A model generated the notes under the pieces. It saw nothing but the letters and a program-made list of their open reading frames with translations, was not told where the DNA came from and ran no database searches. A DNA stretch of 64,000 bases from Tethya wilhelma (taxonomy: Eukaryota > Porifera > Demospongiae > Tethyida > Tethyidae): assembly GCA_964030475.1 (NCBI GenBank), contig CAXIPT010000047.1, positions 15,738 through 79,737 on the forward strand, in the 5' to 3' direction. Within the stretch, counting starts at the first letter, position 1, and each line of letters starts with the position of its first letter. Positions 43,559-54,560 of this stretch are shown one piece after another. The position numbers were made by a program, and so were the translations under genes.

Positions 43559-43631
43559 GGCAATATTGGGGAAATATTCAGCTCTCGGGCCAATACTGCC
43601 ACCCTCGAGCTGAATATTTCCCCATATTGCC
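43559..43631. repeat. Hairpin
   Basis: GCAATATTGGGGAAATATTC (left) pairs with its complement at 43607-43631, around a 22-base centre, with an outer TATTATTGCA/TGCAATAATA pair. Present only in copy 1 of block C. Confidence 0.85.
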
Positions 43632-44033
43632 CTCCCAGTCATGCAATAATATATATAAAATCTATATAATATGTACATGACATAATTATTAGATTGTCCA
43701 AGAGTAGTAAGGGCCGACTATGGGACAGAAAACTGTTCAGTAATCAAACTGCAGATTGCTTTCCGAATGCAGCATTCAGATGCTGTAGCCAGGTCAAAGA
43801 GTTTTATGTACAGACCATTGACAGCTAACATTGTTGAATAATGAATATACAATGGTACATGATATTAACATTCGTACTGTAGAGGATAGAGGCTTGGTGC
43901 ATTGCTAAGTGGTAGTACACGTTTTATCCATGTCACGTAAATTCGAATTTTGTGGTAATGTTTTGTCATGTACATGGTGAATAATGCATAATTATTGCTT
44001 GAAGAAAATGAGATCTACCATGTAAAGTGCCGT

Positions 44034-44198
44034 TATTCCCAGTACGGTAGTACTGGGTACACAGGAACGGCACTGATGGCCCATTAGCGCAATACAAATA
44101 TTCACGCAAATAACTCTGCAAAAACTGAGCGCTTAGCACTAAAAGGCTTCTAAAGCTACTATTTAGCTCTTTCTCTTTCTAATGAGCCCAAAAACATG
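44034..44198 (-). mobile_element. Family G end fragment at an N
   Basis: CCCAGTACGGTAGTACTGGG through AACTGAGCGCTTAGCACTAA to CCCAAAAACATG, cut by the N at 44199. The complete counterpart is 48294-48800. Confidence 0.8.
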
Positions 44199-44199
44199 N

Positions 44200-44755
44200 A
44201 CTGGACCGCTGCAAAGCGTATTTTACAGTACCTCAGAGGAACAAGTAATTTTGGTCTTCTCTATTCTCAGGGAGATTCAGATGCCTTAGTTGGCTACTCA
44301 GATGCCGACTAGGCAGGTGATTGCAATGACTACAAGTCCACCACTGGTTATGTTTTCCTAATTGGAGGTACTGCTGTGAGCTGGAAGAGCAAAAAACAAA
44401 CCTGCGTTGCGTTGTCCACTGCCGAGGCGGAATATATGGCCTTAGCAAGTACTGCTCAAGAAGCTGTGTGGTTAGGAGAACTAAATTGAAGAACTAACCA
44501 GTACAGCCGATTACTGTGTTTGAGGATAACCAAGCTGCTATCAGTATGGCCAAGAACCCTCAATACCACGGGAGGTCTAAGCACATCAATATTAAGTTTC
44601 ATTTTGTACGAGAACAAGTTGCTCAAGAGTCTATTCAACTCAGATACTGCCCGACAGAGAACATGTTAGCTGATCTCTTTACTAAGGGTATCGGAGCTGA
44701 GTAGTTTCAGAAACTGAGATTGATGTGTGGAATGGTCAATCTAGTGTCGAGTGAG
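44200..44755 (+). pseudogene. Ty1/Copia RNase H region
   Basis: 3' end of a Copia-type polyprotein. It reads [55 protein letters not shown], then after a slip near 44490 FEDNQAAISMAKNPQYHGRS, KHINIKFHFVREQV and ENMLADLFTKGI. This is the conserved Copia reverse transcriptase tail and RNase H. A TAG stands where the conserved Trp of SDADW is expected, and stops follow at about 44487 and 44702. The upstream pol is absent because the sequence begins at an N. Confidence 0.88.
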
Positions 44756-44761
44756 AAGGAG

Positions 44762-45000
44762 TGTGAAAGTAATGCACTCTCCAGTATCTAGTACTGTCGA
44801 TCTTTACCACAAGAACACGTGTAGTCTTTAGAAACTTCTAGAACTAACTGTTACGTCAGACTATATAACAGTGTATACTTGTAGCTGATTCTTGTTAGTC
44901 TAACCTCGTGGTCTATATACTGTCAATACATTGTGCTGTTAACTATTGAACTGTGTATACAGTGTACTCGTCGCTACGCTATTCCTAGCTAACTCCGCCA
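44762..45000 (+). mobile_element. Copia 3' LTR
   Basis: TGTGAAAGTAATGCACTC to CTCCGCCA, with the TG...CA ends of LTRs, preceded by the purine-rich tract GAGTGAGAAGGAG (polypurine tract). A TATATAA box lies near 44869. Matches the solo LTR at 38007-38242. Confidence 0.82.
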
Positions 45001-45368
45001 AGATACTTTTATGCTAAGCAGTGTGGTACTGTAAGAGTCGTAGCTTTTGTAAATAGGTTTCAGAGTCTCTGCGATTTCTGAAGGTACACCAATTTTTCGG
45101 GTTCAACACAGTGAAAATTATGATGTTATTGATTTGTCTTGTGGAAGTGTATGTTTAGAAAAATGTATATATGTAAGAACAGAAGACGTTAAGTATGTGT
45201 GTCAATTTCCTTGTAAGTTTCTGGGTGATTAACTTGTTGAAATAGTATTATTTTGTGTACTATACAGACATGTGTTTACTTACTGAATAATTGTTTACAT
45301 TCTCATTGTCAAAAATTGTACATCTATTATACATTATCAATTTCATGATACTGTTCATAATACGAAGT

Positions 45369-45770
45369 TCACTCATCCTGGCCAAGGTCGTTGATATCCT
45401 GCTTAATTGAACTTGGACAGTACTGCCTGCAGCGTACATTTATCTTTTCACTTTTAATCTTTTTCCAACATTTGCTTTCACTAGGAGAATAGAGTTTTCC
45501 ATCTTCCTCAAACCAGGCTGCAAGGTGAACTGAAAGAAAACCTTTAGTGAAGGTTCTTGCAGCATAAGGATTTAGAACAATAACTCAATACTACGGATAG
45601 CATGTAGTCTTTTCGGATCAAGCCTCTTAATATCACTTCTGCGAGGATTTGTAGCACAACCCAGAGCCATTTCTTCACGAGTGAACAGCAGCACTTGACT
45701 GAGTTCTTCAGGTGATCCGCAATTGTCTACATTTGCATCTTTACATGTTCCACAGAGACACTCAGCTTAT
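45369..45770 (-). CDS. BEN-domain gene 3' exons, copy 2
   Basis: Counterpart of 38609-39007 with the same exon boundaries (last exon 45539-45369, donor at 45595). It differs by a 9-nt in-frame deletion just before LLFTREEM and by several substitutions (for example WFEEDGKLYS against WFDKDRKLYS). The reading frame is kept in both copies, which suggests two functional alleles or paralogues rather than decay. Confidence 0.6.
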
Positions 45771-46393
45771 AATCTTTTTCTTTACCAAACCAACAGCCCA
45801 TATCTGAGATGCCTGTGGCCAAAGATATTGCAAGGGGTATAACGTTAAGACTCTATTGCAAATAAAGCACAAGTATAAAATGACACAGGGAATTAAGGAA
45901 CACACAAGTGCTTTGTGAGGGAAGCACAGGGTGCAAGTAATGTATTTAAACAATTGCAAGACCGTGTACTAGAACACAGTCACAGTCATGGTAATTACCT
46001 GGAATTTGGAATTGTGACTCTGCAGAATCTCTTTGTTTCTCTTTGATAGCCTAATAAAATGTGCAACTGTGACCACATGGTTGTGGTTAGTACGCCACAC
46101 TGATAACCCCTGCCTCTGACCAGAGGTGGGATCCGGCTTCAAGGCTTCGAAAATGTCAAGGTGCCTGAGTCAGTCTGAACATTACTACTCAATAGTGTTG
46201 ATAGCCAGCTACAAGAACTTGAAGACTTTGTTTTAAAGTTTGTTCACGGACTGTATTATCTGTTGAAGCCTCTGGTTGTAGTGTCAGTAGAGTGAGTCAG
46301 TGATGCAGAGCCGAGTCGAGAGCTGATCAGCAAATAACATATTGCAAATACTGCTCAAGTAAACGTAATGTTCATGAGCTTACCATATGAATA

Positions 46394-46824
46394 CAGGGGC
46401 GGAGCAACCGGTCAGGCCAATCAGGCTATGGCCTGACCATTTTTTTCCCAAAAAAAGTGAATAGGTAAAGGGTTGTTTAAAGTTTATTGCACGTGCGCGA
46501 GCACATGGTAAATTACTCAGTTTAGTGTGTCGCTAGACATGGCCAGTTTGACTAACCTTGTTGAGTTAAGTAGAGACAAGATGAAAGACAATCTTCCAGA
46601 TATTGGTGATAAACCTCATCAACCCCTTTCTTTTTCATTTCCCAAGCGTGAGTGTGTATCCAATACAAGTGTAATGCATGTGTATATAAATATTTATGTT
46701 TGTGTGGCCCAGAATGCCGCAGAATCCACCTCTGAGCATAAAATATCTAAAAATTTTCTGGGGAGGCATGCCCCCAGACCCCATAGAGGGCCTGACCACT
46801 TAAAAATAGCTTCCTCCGCCTCTG
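46394..46824 (+). mobile_element. Internally deleted hAT-type element with 5-bp duplication
   Basis: CAGGGGCGGAGCAACCGG and CTTCCTCCGCCTCTG ends are flanked by GAATA at 46389-46393 and 46825-46829. The left part keeps the start of a hAT gene: ATG at 46539, then MASLTNLVELSRDKM and KPHQPLSFSFPKRE. It then jumps directly to the right end. GGTCAGGCC blocks occur inside both ends, as in hAT element 1. Confidence 0.78.
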
Positions 46825-48455
46825 GAATACGTTCCTTTCCTGGTCCCTGGGGTCAGTGGTATCGTGCAGCGAGCACTGGACAAGTGGACTCCAGACACTG
46901 ATTCTACGAAATTTTGCGAATCTTCCCGAGTTTTTGCGAATCTGCGATAAATCCGCGAAGAGCTCACAAAACAGTGTGCAATATTTTTAACGGGGAAGCT
47001 TGTTTTGCAATATGGAGTACAACTGACAGTGAACATTCCATTTGTTTAGAGACGTAGTGATAAAATTTTAAGGGGGAGATTGATTCAGAAGGTGTTGAAC
47101 AGCAAAAGAGCAGAAAGCTGAAACAGAAATCATATAAATGCAAGGTGTGTGTATGATGGTGTTACGTGCTAACAATATGCAGGTAAACTACTGTACAAAC
47201 TATTTGTGTACAATGATAGGGACCGAATCATATACAGTATATGGATGGATATGACAAACTCTCTCGTTATGGTTTATGCATACATGGATGTATCGATGGG
47301 TACATAAATTTCCCTGGTATGTGTAGCACAATAATACATTTTGATGCTGTATAATCTACAGATTTCCCAGAAAGATTTTGTGGCTGAAACTGCCACCTAC
47401 CAATCATGACCCAAAGGTTATTACCTTGAAAGTGTGGAGAATGCAGGAGGTACAGTACATGTATTGAGTCATGTATACATGTATGTACACAACTTGACCC
47501 TTTGTACCACAGATATAATGTGTGTTTAGTGTATAATATATGACTAGTGTTCTATAAGCAATCTGATTGGTCAGTAGCTGGGCAACTCCCATATTGCACA
47601 GAAGGTTATTGCACACTTTTTGATTATCACTACAAGATCTACATGTTAGAGACATGGGTCAATTTACATAGCTAGTAACCACTGATACTTGTATACAGCT
47701 GCAGCTATACCTACACATAGTGCATACTGGTTTGTGTTCAAGTGGCCNAGGCCATGTTTTTGGGCTCATTAGAAAGAGAAAAAGCTAAATAGTAGCTTAA
47801 GAAGCCTTTTAGTGCCAAGCGCTCAGTTTTTGCAGAGTTATTCGCGTGAATATTTGTATTACGCTAATGGGCCATCCGTGCCATTCCTATGTACCCAGTA
47901 CTACCGTACTGGGAATAAAATCTATATAATATGTACATGACATTATTATTAGATTGTCCAAGAGTAGTAAGGGCCGATTGTGGGACAGAAAACTGTTCAG
48001 TAATCAAACTGCAGATTGCTTTCCGAATGCAGCATTCAGATGCTGTAGCCAAGTCAAAGAGTTTTATGTACAGACCATCGACAGCTAACATTGTTGAATA
48101 ATGAATATACAATGGTACATGATATTAACATTCGTATTGTAGAGGATAGAGGCTTGGTGCGTTGCTAAGTGGTAGTACACGTTTTATCCATGTCACGTAA
48201 ATTCGAATTTTGTGGTAATGTTTTGTCATGTACATGGTGAATAATGCATAATTATTGCTTGAAGAAAATGAGATCTACCATGTAAAGTGCCGTTATTCCC
48301 AGTACGGTAGTACTGGGTACACAGGAACGGCACGGATGGCCCATTAGCGCAATACAAATATTCACGCAAATAACTCTGCAAAAACTGAGCGCTTAGCACT
48401 AAAAGGCTTCTAAAGCTACTATTTAGCTCTTTCTCTTTCTAATGAGCCCAAAAAC
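46682..48455 (+). repeat. Block C, copy 2
   Basis: Counterpart of 42424-44198, here continuous with block D copy 2 on its left. An N at 47748 and a family G piece (47749-47918) replace 43490-43655. Confidence 0.9.
47749..47918 (+). mobile_element. Family G end fragment after an N
   Basis: From AGGCCATGTTTTTGGGCTCA to CCCAGTACTACCGTACTGGG. The left part is missing at the N. Confidence 0.8.
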
Positions 48456-48800
48456 ATGGCCTAAAAACATCGCTAAAGTAACAAACACAAACATGCCAAA
48501 CCTCCAATTTTCTCCATCTTCTTATTCTTCTTCTTCTTCTTTTTCTATCTTGGCTCAACTTTTCTTAGAGACTATTCACTTTTAGAAGCTGATTCTCGAA
48601 CGAACGAACGTGGTTTATTCCGGTACAGTCACTTTTGCCATCGGTTTTTAGCGGCTCTCATTGAGTAGCTAGATACAAGGCGAAAAGTGCATGGCCGCCA
48701 TTAATTTCTACAGCCATTAATAATTCATTAGCTTCTATAAAGTTCGAATTGACGCCCATTTCCAAACACAAAAGAGTGCGTTATTTGGAATTAAATGCAC
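48294..48800 (-). mobile_element. Family G element, reverse copy
   Basis: Starts TTCCCAGTACGGTAGTACTG, contains TCTCCATCTTCTTATTCTTC and CATGGCCGCCATTAATTTCT, and ends near AGAGTGCGTTATTTGGAATT. The most complete member besides 28390-29038. Confidence 0.75.
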
Positions 48801-48879
48801 TGAAGTTGCCTGGAACTAATTTGTGATACCTGCATGGTTGCTCTTCTTAGAGATGAATCAGGACTTTGATTATCATAAC

Positions 48880-51437
48880 CAGTGTTAGATCTAGATTTTA
48901 AATTTTTGCAATTTTTAATGCTCTGAGGTGTAATTTGGCACATTCTGAAGCATTAAAGACATATTTCTTTACTCACAATATCACGAAACAAAACAAAACA
49001 AAACAAAACACACACAATCAGATACTCAACAGAAAATTTTTAAAAATTAATAAAAAGTTATTTTTTGCAGATTCTACGTTCTTTCATCTCTTTCCAAATC
49101 TTAGCAGCTTTTCCAAAATCAAACTCTTCTATCTTTAGTCCCTCTATAGATATTCTCGTTAACACATCGAGACGTTTTGACTTCATTCTGTTTCTTAGCT
49201 TACATTTTATTCGATTTTGTGTGCTAAACCCTCTTTCACAAGTTGCTGTAGAGAATGGAATGATGACGCACAAAACTGAGAGTTTAAGCAGCTCTGGGAA
49301 CATGTCTGCACGTCTTTCATAAATTACTTGCCAAAATTTATGAAGCTTGAAGGTACGATAATTCTTTAATGCAAGTATCCTAACCATAGACCAGTCAAGC
49401 CTGCAAGCCTCCACATTTATTGGAGGGGAAAAGGAGTTTCCTTCTACTGGCTTTTTAGTACCAAAGTGCTGTAATAAGTACTTCAAGTTTCTCATCTCCA
49501 TAATTGTGTAAACTACTTTGCTCTCAGGTAGGTTGCTAGGATCAAGAATCGACATTGCAGAAATTAGATTAACAGAGGAAATCTTTCATTTAGATAGAGT
49601 CAACAAAAGTGTTCAAAATTCTCTGGAATTTTTGCTTGTCCTCCCCCACCAATTTCATAGCATAACCACAAGATGTGGTTGAAAATCCCTCCTCAGTTGT
49701 AATTTCAGCTTAGAAAGACTTTAAAAGTGGTCCAGGGCTTACCTTCATATTTTGAATAGTAGATATTATAGATTTAAACATTACAGAAACTAAAGAAAAG
49801 TCTATCAATTCTTTTTGAAATACCTTGCTAAGCCTCTTTAATACCTCTAGCACATCCTCCAATAAGTAAGTAGTCGCAAGAAACTGAAAAGCCGTCACCT
49901 GCTTCAGAATACCCTGAGCTGTCGAGTCACCATATTCAGCTGATTCATTTTCAAAGAATGTAATCATAGATGATATTGTACTTGTAATAGCATGAACAGC
50001 CTCAAACATGCTAAACCATCTAACTTCATATAATGGACGATATTTGAGAATAGGATCCTCGAGTACTTGTTTTACTTTCTTTAGCCGTGCCTGTCGATTG
50101 GCTCAGTGGCTAAAATAGGAGTATACAGAGATGATGCAACACTTATATTTTTGAAGGTAAGGTATGTTACTAGCAGCTTGGTTAGATGCTAAAGCCACTC
50201 GATGGGCTATACAGTGGATGTCAATCACAAAAGGATTATCTTTGCGTAAATGAGCCACAAAGCCACTGTGCCTGCCAGTCATAGCTCTTGCTCCATCTGT
50301 TGCTAGTCCGTTGCACTTTTGAAGTGAGATATGCTTTGACTCTACAAGTTTTTTCACCTCTGAATACATGCCTTCTCCAGTTGCATCTGTAACTTCCATA
50401 TTTTTGATAAAATGAGTTGAAACATTGCCTTTATTCCATAGTTTTACATAAACAATGAGGTTTTGACTTGTTGCAATGTCAGTGCCCTCATCTATTAACA
50501 CACCAACAAATGGACTTTCTTGTACAAGTTTGTCTATAGAGTCCTCAAGGCAAGAAGAAATTGCTTCTTGCATTTCTTCTGCTATATGATGAGATGAGTA
50601 TTGTGCGTTACGACCAACAGCTATGTCCTTAATAGCTTGACAACCCTGTAATGCAAGTAAATTATTAAGGGAGGAGTATTTTAAAGTGGCCACTTCTTCT
50701 TTAGCCAGCCAGCATTTCTTTTTGCAGTAATAACTGAAGCATCAGCCTTTGAAATCATTTTAGCTGTTATGGTTTCAATTGTTTGACAAGATGTTTGTGC
50801 TAGTGTAGCATGTTTATGCTCGACAGACCTTGCATGCCGTTTCAGATTTGTACTTTTGAAGTTTGCAGTACCAGACCCATATGCACTTGTCATTTTAGAA
50901 GCTTTTCAATATGTACAAAACATCAGACCCTTTCTTGAGTCATATTGTAACCAGGGATACTCACTCAACCACTTTTTTCTGAAATGACTTGTTGCTTTAC
51001 CTTTCTTTTGAACTCTACTGTCTTTACAGTTCATAGGCACTGAGGTAGACCGCAAAATCTTCTTTCTTTTTATACTTGCTCGTCCTTCTTGCATGTAGGT
51101 TTGTATATCACTATCACTCTGACTCTGACTTGAACGCTCTGACATACTATCCTCAGAATCATAGGCTGATGATTCATGAGAAGAATCCCTGTCTTCTGTC
51201 TGACTCTCTTTGCTTGATTGCCTGGAAGGGCCCGAGCTACTACTTGAAAAATACTGCCTAATGGACTGCATCTCTATAAATTAACACGTGGCAGTGTAAT
51301 TTTTAAATTTTCACTTAAAAGGATAAACTGCAATATTTGCTGAGTATGCAGCAATTCACCCTTGCACTGACAAAAGGAGACTGTTTACATGATAGGGCGA
51401 CTTTTGGCGCCCATTGCGCATTATAAATCTAACACTG
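48880..51437 (-). mobile_element. hAT element 2, complete with 8-bp target duplication
   Basis: TIRs CAGTGTTAGATCTA and the complement of CAGTGTTAGATTTA are flanked by ATCATAAC at 48872-48879 and 51438-51445, an exact 8-bp duplication as made by hAT transposases. The unoccupied sequence is present at about 15738-15775. An (AAAAC)n tract lies at 48983-49009. Confidence 0.95.
49058..51271 (-). pseudogene. hAT transposase, nearly full length
   Basis: From the ATG at 51271: a Ser-rich start (SIRQYFSSSSSGPSRQSS), a zinc finger with FRKKWLSEYPWLQYDS and MFCTY followed by an in-frame TGA at a Cys position, then NFKSTNLKRHARSVEHKHA. After a slip near 50690: VGVLIDEGTDIATSQNLIVY (catalytic block 1), CNGLATDGARAMTGRHSGF (block 2) and DIHCIAHRVALA, a TGA at about 50104, YRPLYEVRWFSMFEAVHAI, and a TAA at 49710. 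After another slip, the hATC dimerisation region: PFSTATCERGFSTQNRIKCK and RISIEGLKIEEFDF to the stop at 49058. Few lesions and a perfect target duplication suggest a recent insertion. Resembles the ZNF862/KIAA1586-like hAT group. Confidence 0.88.
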
Positions 51438-51445
51438 ATCATAAC

Positions 51446-51680
51446 ATATAGAAAGACAAGTAAATCTTATGATACAGCTCCTGCCTCCAAATGACTGAAT
51501 ATGTGTGTGTTTCACTTCAGTATCAAGCAGGCTACACAACAAGTTGTGACTTCAAGTACCAGCTCAGCAGCCCGCCGCTGGCTCATGAGTGAGTCTGGCT
51601 TGCCAGACTACTAGCTCAGTAGCTAGCTACACACACTAACTCAAATGTAATTTGTAGAAATATGGAAAAATGAGAACAAA
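51446..51680 (+). repeat. Repeat R, right part after the hAT insertion
   Basis: Continues the repeat interrupted at 48879 and matches 15750-15977. Confidence 0.85.
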
Positions 51681-51950
51681 CAAGTAAAAAAACATTGGAA
51701 ATATATATAATGAGACACAGGAGTGGCTAAATTGTAAAAAGAATGCAAACAAGATGGAATGGCTGTTGAGAGTGTGTAAGGAATTCTTCCTGTATGGGCT
51801 GCATTTAACAATCTCCTTATTGAGTCTCTCATTTTGCCCACAGGAAGAATTCCTTACACACTCTAACAGCCATTCCATCCTGTTGGCATTCTTTTTAGGA
51901 TTTAGCCATTCCTGTGTCTCATTACATTTCCAATGTTTTTTTTTTACTTT
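51681..51950. mobile_element. Family F fold-back element, copy 6
   Basis: CAAGTAAAAAAACATTGG terminus, with an inner palindrome around GGAATTCTTCCTG and AGGAAGAATTCC. Confidence 0.85.
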
Positions 51951-52813
51951 TACTATAAAGATTCAGAGAAGAGAAGGCAAGCAGGTAAGAAAGTTTAAAT
52001 GGGGTGTGCTACTAATAGAATAATCTAAAAGCGCGGAGTATAAGCGCTACTGTTACAAACGTATGAATGAAGCATTATCTGCATGTGTACAAAAAAAAAC
52101 TGAAGATAAGTTCCAACCAAGTGTTTTAACGTTACAGCCTTACTTTTTCACCATGAGGACCACACATTATAGGGGTGTATAAAGAGATATACGATCATGT
52201 CAATGAGCTCACTGAAGTGAACCACAAAGACAAATAGTGTACCTTCCATTGTGGTAATAGTAGTCTTTGAATCTATCAATGAGTAGAGAATTGGTAATGC
52301 CTGTTAGGTTGATGACAAAGATCTATAGCATTACCATAGCCTCAGGTCTTCGATTGGGTCTCTGGAAATTATGTTAAACAGTGCACAGATATAATACACA
52401 TTGTACCACAGAAGCCATATAGTTCCAAGGCACCACACACTGAATAAATCCCGTATTGCATGCTGACCTCCCTGAACCCATGCAATAAGTAGTCACTTAT
52501 TGCACGGGGAAACAGTTTTTCCCATGCAATAAGTAGTCACGTGTAGAGTCAATTCATCATTGAAATAGTGATCAGAACAAACTCTTCTGTACGTAACAGA
52601 GATAAGTGATCAATGTGAAGAAAACAGTAACAAAAAAATCAACTGATGAGACAAGAGAACCCAGAGGGTTGGGTCTGGGCATGAGACTATGAATGATCAT
52701 GAGTGAACCAATAAAATGAGCCTGAGAATGGTAGCAAATGAGTAATGAATGAGTCAATTTTTGTAGTTGATGGTGACACTTTGACAATTAGTGAAGTGAC
52801 TCAGGTGAATTAA
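51951..52813. other. No gene; short hairpins
   Basis: AT-rich. A small palindrome (GCAATAAGTAGTCACTTATTGC, split by its centre, at about 52484-52505) and its neighbour TGCAATAAGTAGTCACGTG occur once each. No supported coding region. Confidence 0.6.
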
Positions 52814-53465
52814 GGACTGGGTAAATGCAGTTTACCTTAATTAGATACACATTATTCGAAAGTTGTATAACTTTAATAATATATAAGATAAAACAATAGA
52901 AATTGAAATATAGATAGAATTTTTTAATTAGAGTATGTAGATATAATTAATTGTCACATGACCTGTTGTTTCTGCATAATTAGCTTCTCATTAATAATTA
53001 ATTAGGCAGATAGTTTCTACTGTTGCTATGGCAACCAAATTTTGTCACTGAAATCGTCTCATGATGGGCTACCATTAACTGCCTGGTTTTTGTGCAAACA
53101 CTTCAGCTGCATAAAATTACGACTCATTTTCTAAATAAAGCACACCAGCCGAAGACACTTTATTGGCACTATCTCGACCACGATAAACATTATAACCAAA
53201 AACCGGGCAGATCAGGATACCCCACAGTTGGACGAATCTTGTGACAAAATTTGGTTGCCATGGCAACCTTAAAAACCGTCTGCATTATTAATTATTCATG
53301 AGAAATTGAAAATTTCAAATTATTCATAAAGTATTAGTCACATGACCTGCAGATTTTATAAGCATGTTTAGGGTAAGTGTGTAAATCTATACATGTGTTT
53401 TCACAGTTGTATGACCCATAGTTTGGAAGATATAACTTTACCACTTAATTAGCAGGACCCAGTCC
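52814..53465. mobile_element. TTAA-flanked MITE (piggyBac-like), type 2
   Basis: GGACTGGGT and ACCCAGTCC termini are flanked by TTAA at 52810-52813 and 53466-53469. A long inner inverted repeat has GTTGCTATGGCAACCAAATT and TCACATGACCT. Shares this inner block with 14418-15093. Confidence 0.82.
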
Positions 53466-53626
53466 TTAAGGGTGGTTGGTCATGCCCACGCACCGCGTTG
53501 CTAGGGAAATTTCCAACTCGCAAAAGACACAAAATATCAACTATTTTGTCCAGATATTTACACAAACAGGTAGCGCTAATGGATATCTAGCTATACTGAG
53601 CACACTAGAAAATTTTTTTTCTGAAT

Positions 53627-53980
53627 CAGTGGCGGATCTAGGATTTTGAATAGAGGTTTTCCAATGAATGCGCGCGAAGCGCGCGAAAAATTTTAGCTTA
53701 GCCACGCCCATTTCTGGTCGTATAGCCCCGCCCCAATAGCGTGCTAGCAACTAATATTTTGCCAGAACAAGGCCTAAATGGCGAAAAACGGCAAGAAAAA
53801 GACAGAAACTATAGTATCTTTCACAAAAGACTGCTATTTAGTGAGATTTTTAGTTGCTTTTGTTAGAAAGGGGGTTTCCAGCTAGCACTTTTCCAGTCTC
53901 CATAGTTAATTTCAATGCGAGGTTTCAGCTGAAAGGGGGCTTCCATGGAAGCCCAGGAACCCCCTCTGGATCCGCCACTG
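53627..53980. mobile_element. hAT-type MITE with 5-bp duplication
   Basis: CAGTGGCGGATC and GATCCGCCACTG ends are flanked by TGAAT at 53622-53626 and 53981-53985. 354 bp, no gene. The CAGNGGCGGA terminus is common in hAT-type elements. Confidence 0.82.
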
Positions 53981-54560
53981 TGAATAGCAGCTTTTTCACC
54001 GACTTCCAGTTTTCTGCCTATCGCATCTATTTCAACACAAACTAGAACGATCGAAGAACCTAAAAGGAGGTATACCTACTTATTTTTAGCTGCTAAACAC
54101 TTCTACGTATCGTTTTTCGCCATTTCTTGGCTGCTTCCACTGTCTTTGTTCAATTTTTTTTGACACACCCACTGATCTAACCAACCAGGGACGAATAAAT
54201 GGAAAAAGAATGCGTACTTCTAAAGAGCTGACGTCAGGCAGTTTGTGTTCTAAATTTGGCACTCTTGCAGTGATCACAAAGAGAGATTTTAGAAAAAGCG
54301 GTACATCAAAGAAGTGAAGTGGATTGTCTGCCAACGCAGTTTATTTAGTATTGAACGCGAGTAGATAATAATTTGTACACGTGGCAGATCAGAGTGAAAT
54401 CTTTTGTGATCATGGTAGCTGCTACAGAACGGCCAGCTAAGGTGAAATATGGTTGGTGACAAGCAGAGAAAAGGTTGAGGTATTACTGGAGGTCAGACTG
54501 GTCTACTCAAAGCTGCTAACTTCACCTCAAAGTGACTGACTGTTTTCTCTCTAATTGAAG

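Larger units (their letters stand above)
42424..44198 (+). repeat. Block C, copy 1
   Basis: Nearly identical to 46682-48455 (offset about 4258), except that 43490-43655 is replaced by a family G piece in copy 2. Bounded by Ns at 42423 and 44199. No gene is supported. Short open frames are shared by both copies only because the DNA is. Confidence 0.9.

Noticed and set aside
41667..47036. Minus-strand frames (for example at 41667-42125, 42542-42778, 46800-47036) repeated in three places, which might look like a conserved gene.
   Set aside because: They recur because the DNA blocks are duplicated. They cross a hAT-type MITE end and have no splice or domain support.
39460..51271. In-frame TGA codons at Cys positions in the THAP domain (39540-39580) and in the hAT zinc finger (about 50904), hinting at recoding or selenocysteine.
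   Set aside because: The same genes also carry frameshifts and other stops (TAA, TAG). No SECIS-like structure was sought or seen. Ordinary decay explains it better.
52440..52550. Repeated TGCAATAAGTAGTCAC units, considered as a CRISPR-like or regulatory array.
   Set aside because: Only two or three occurrences without regular spacing. The genome is eukaryotic.
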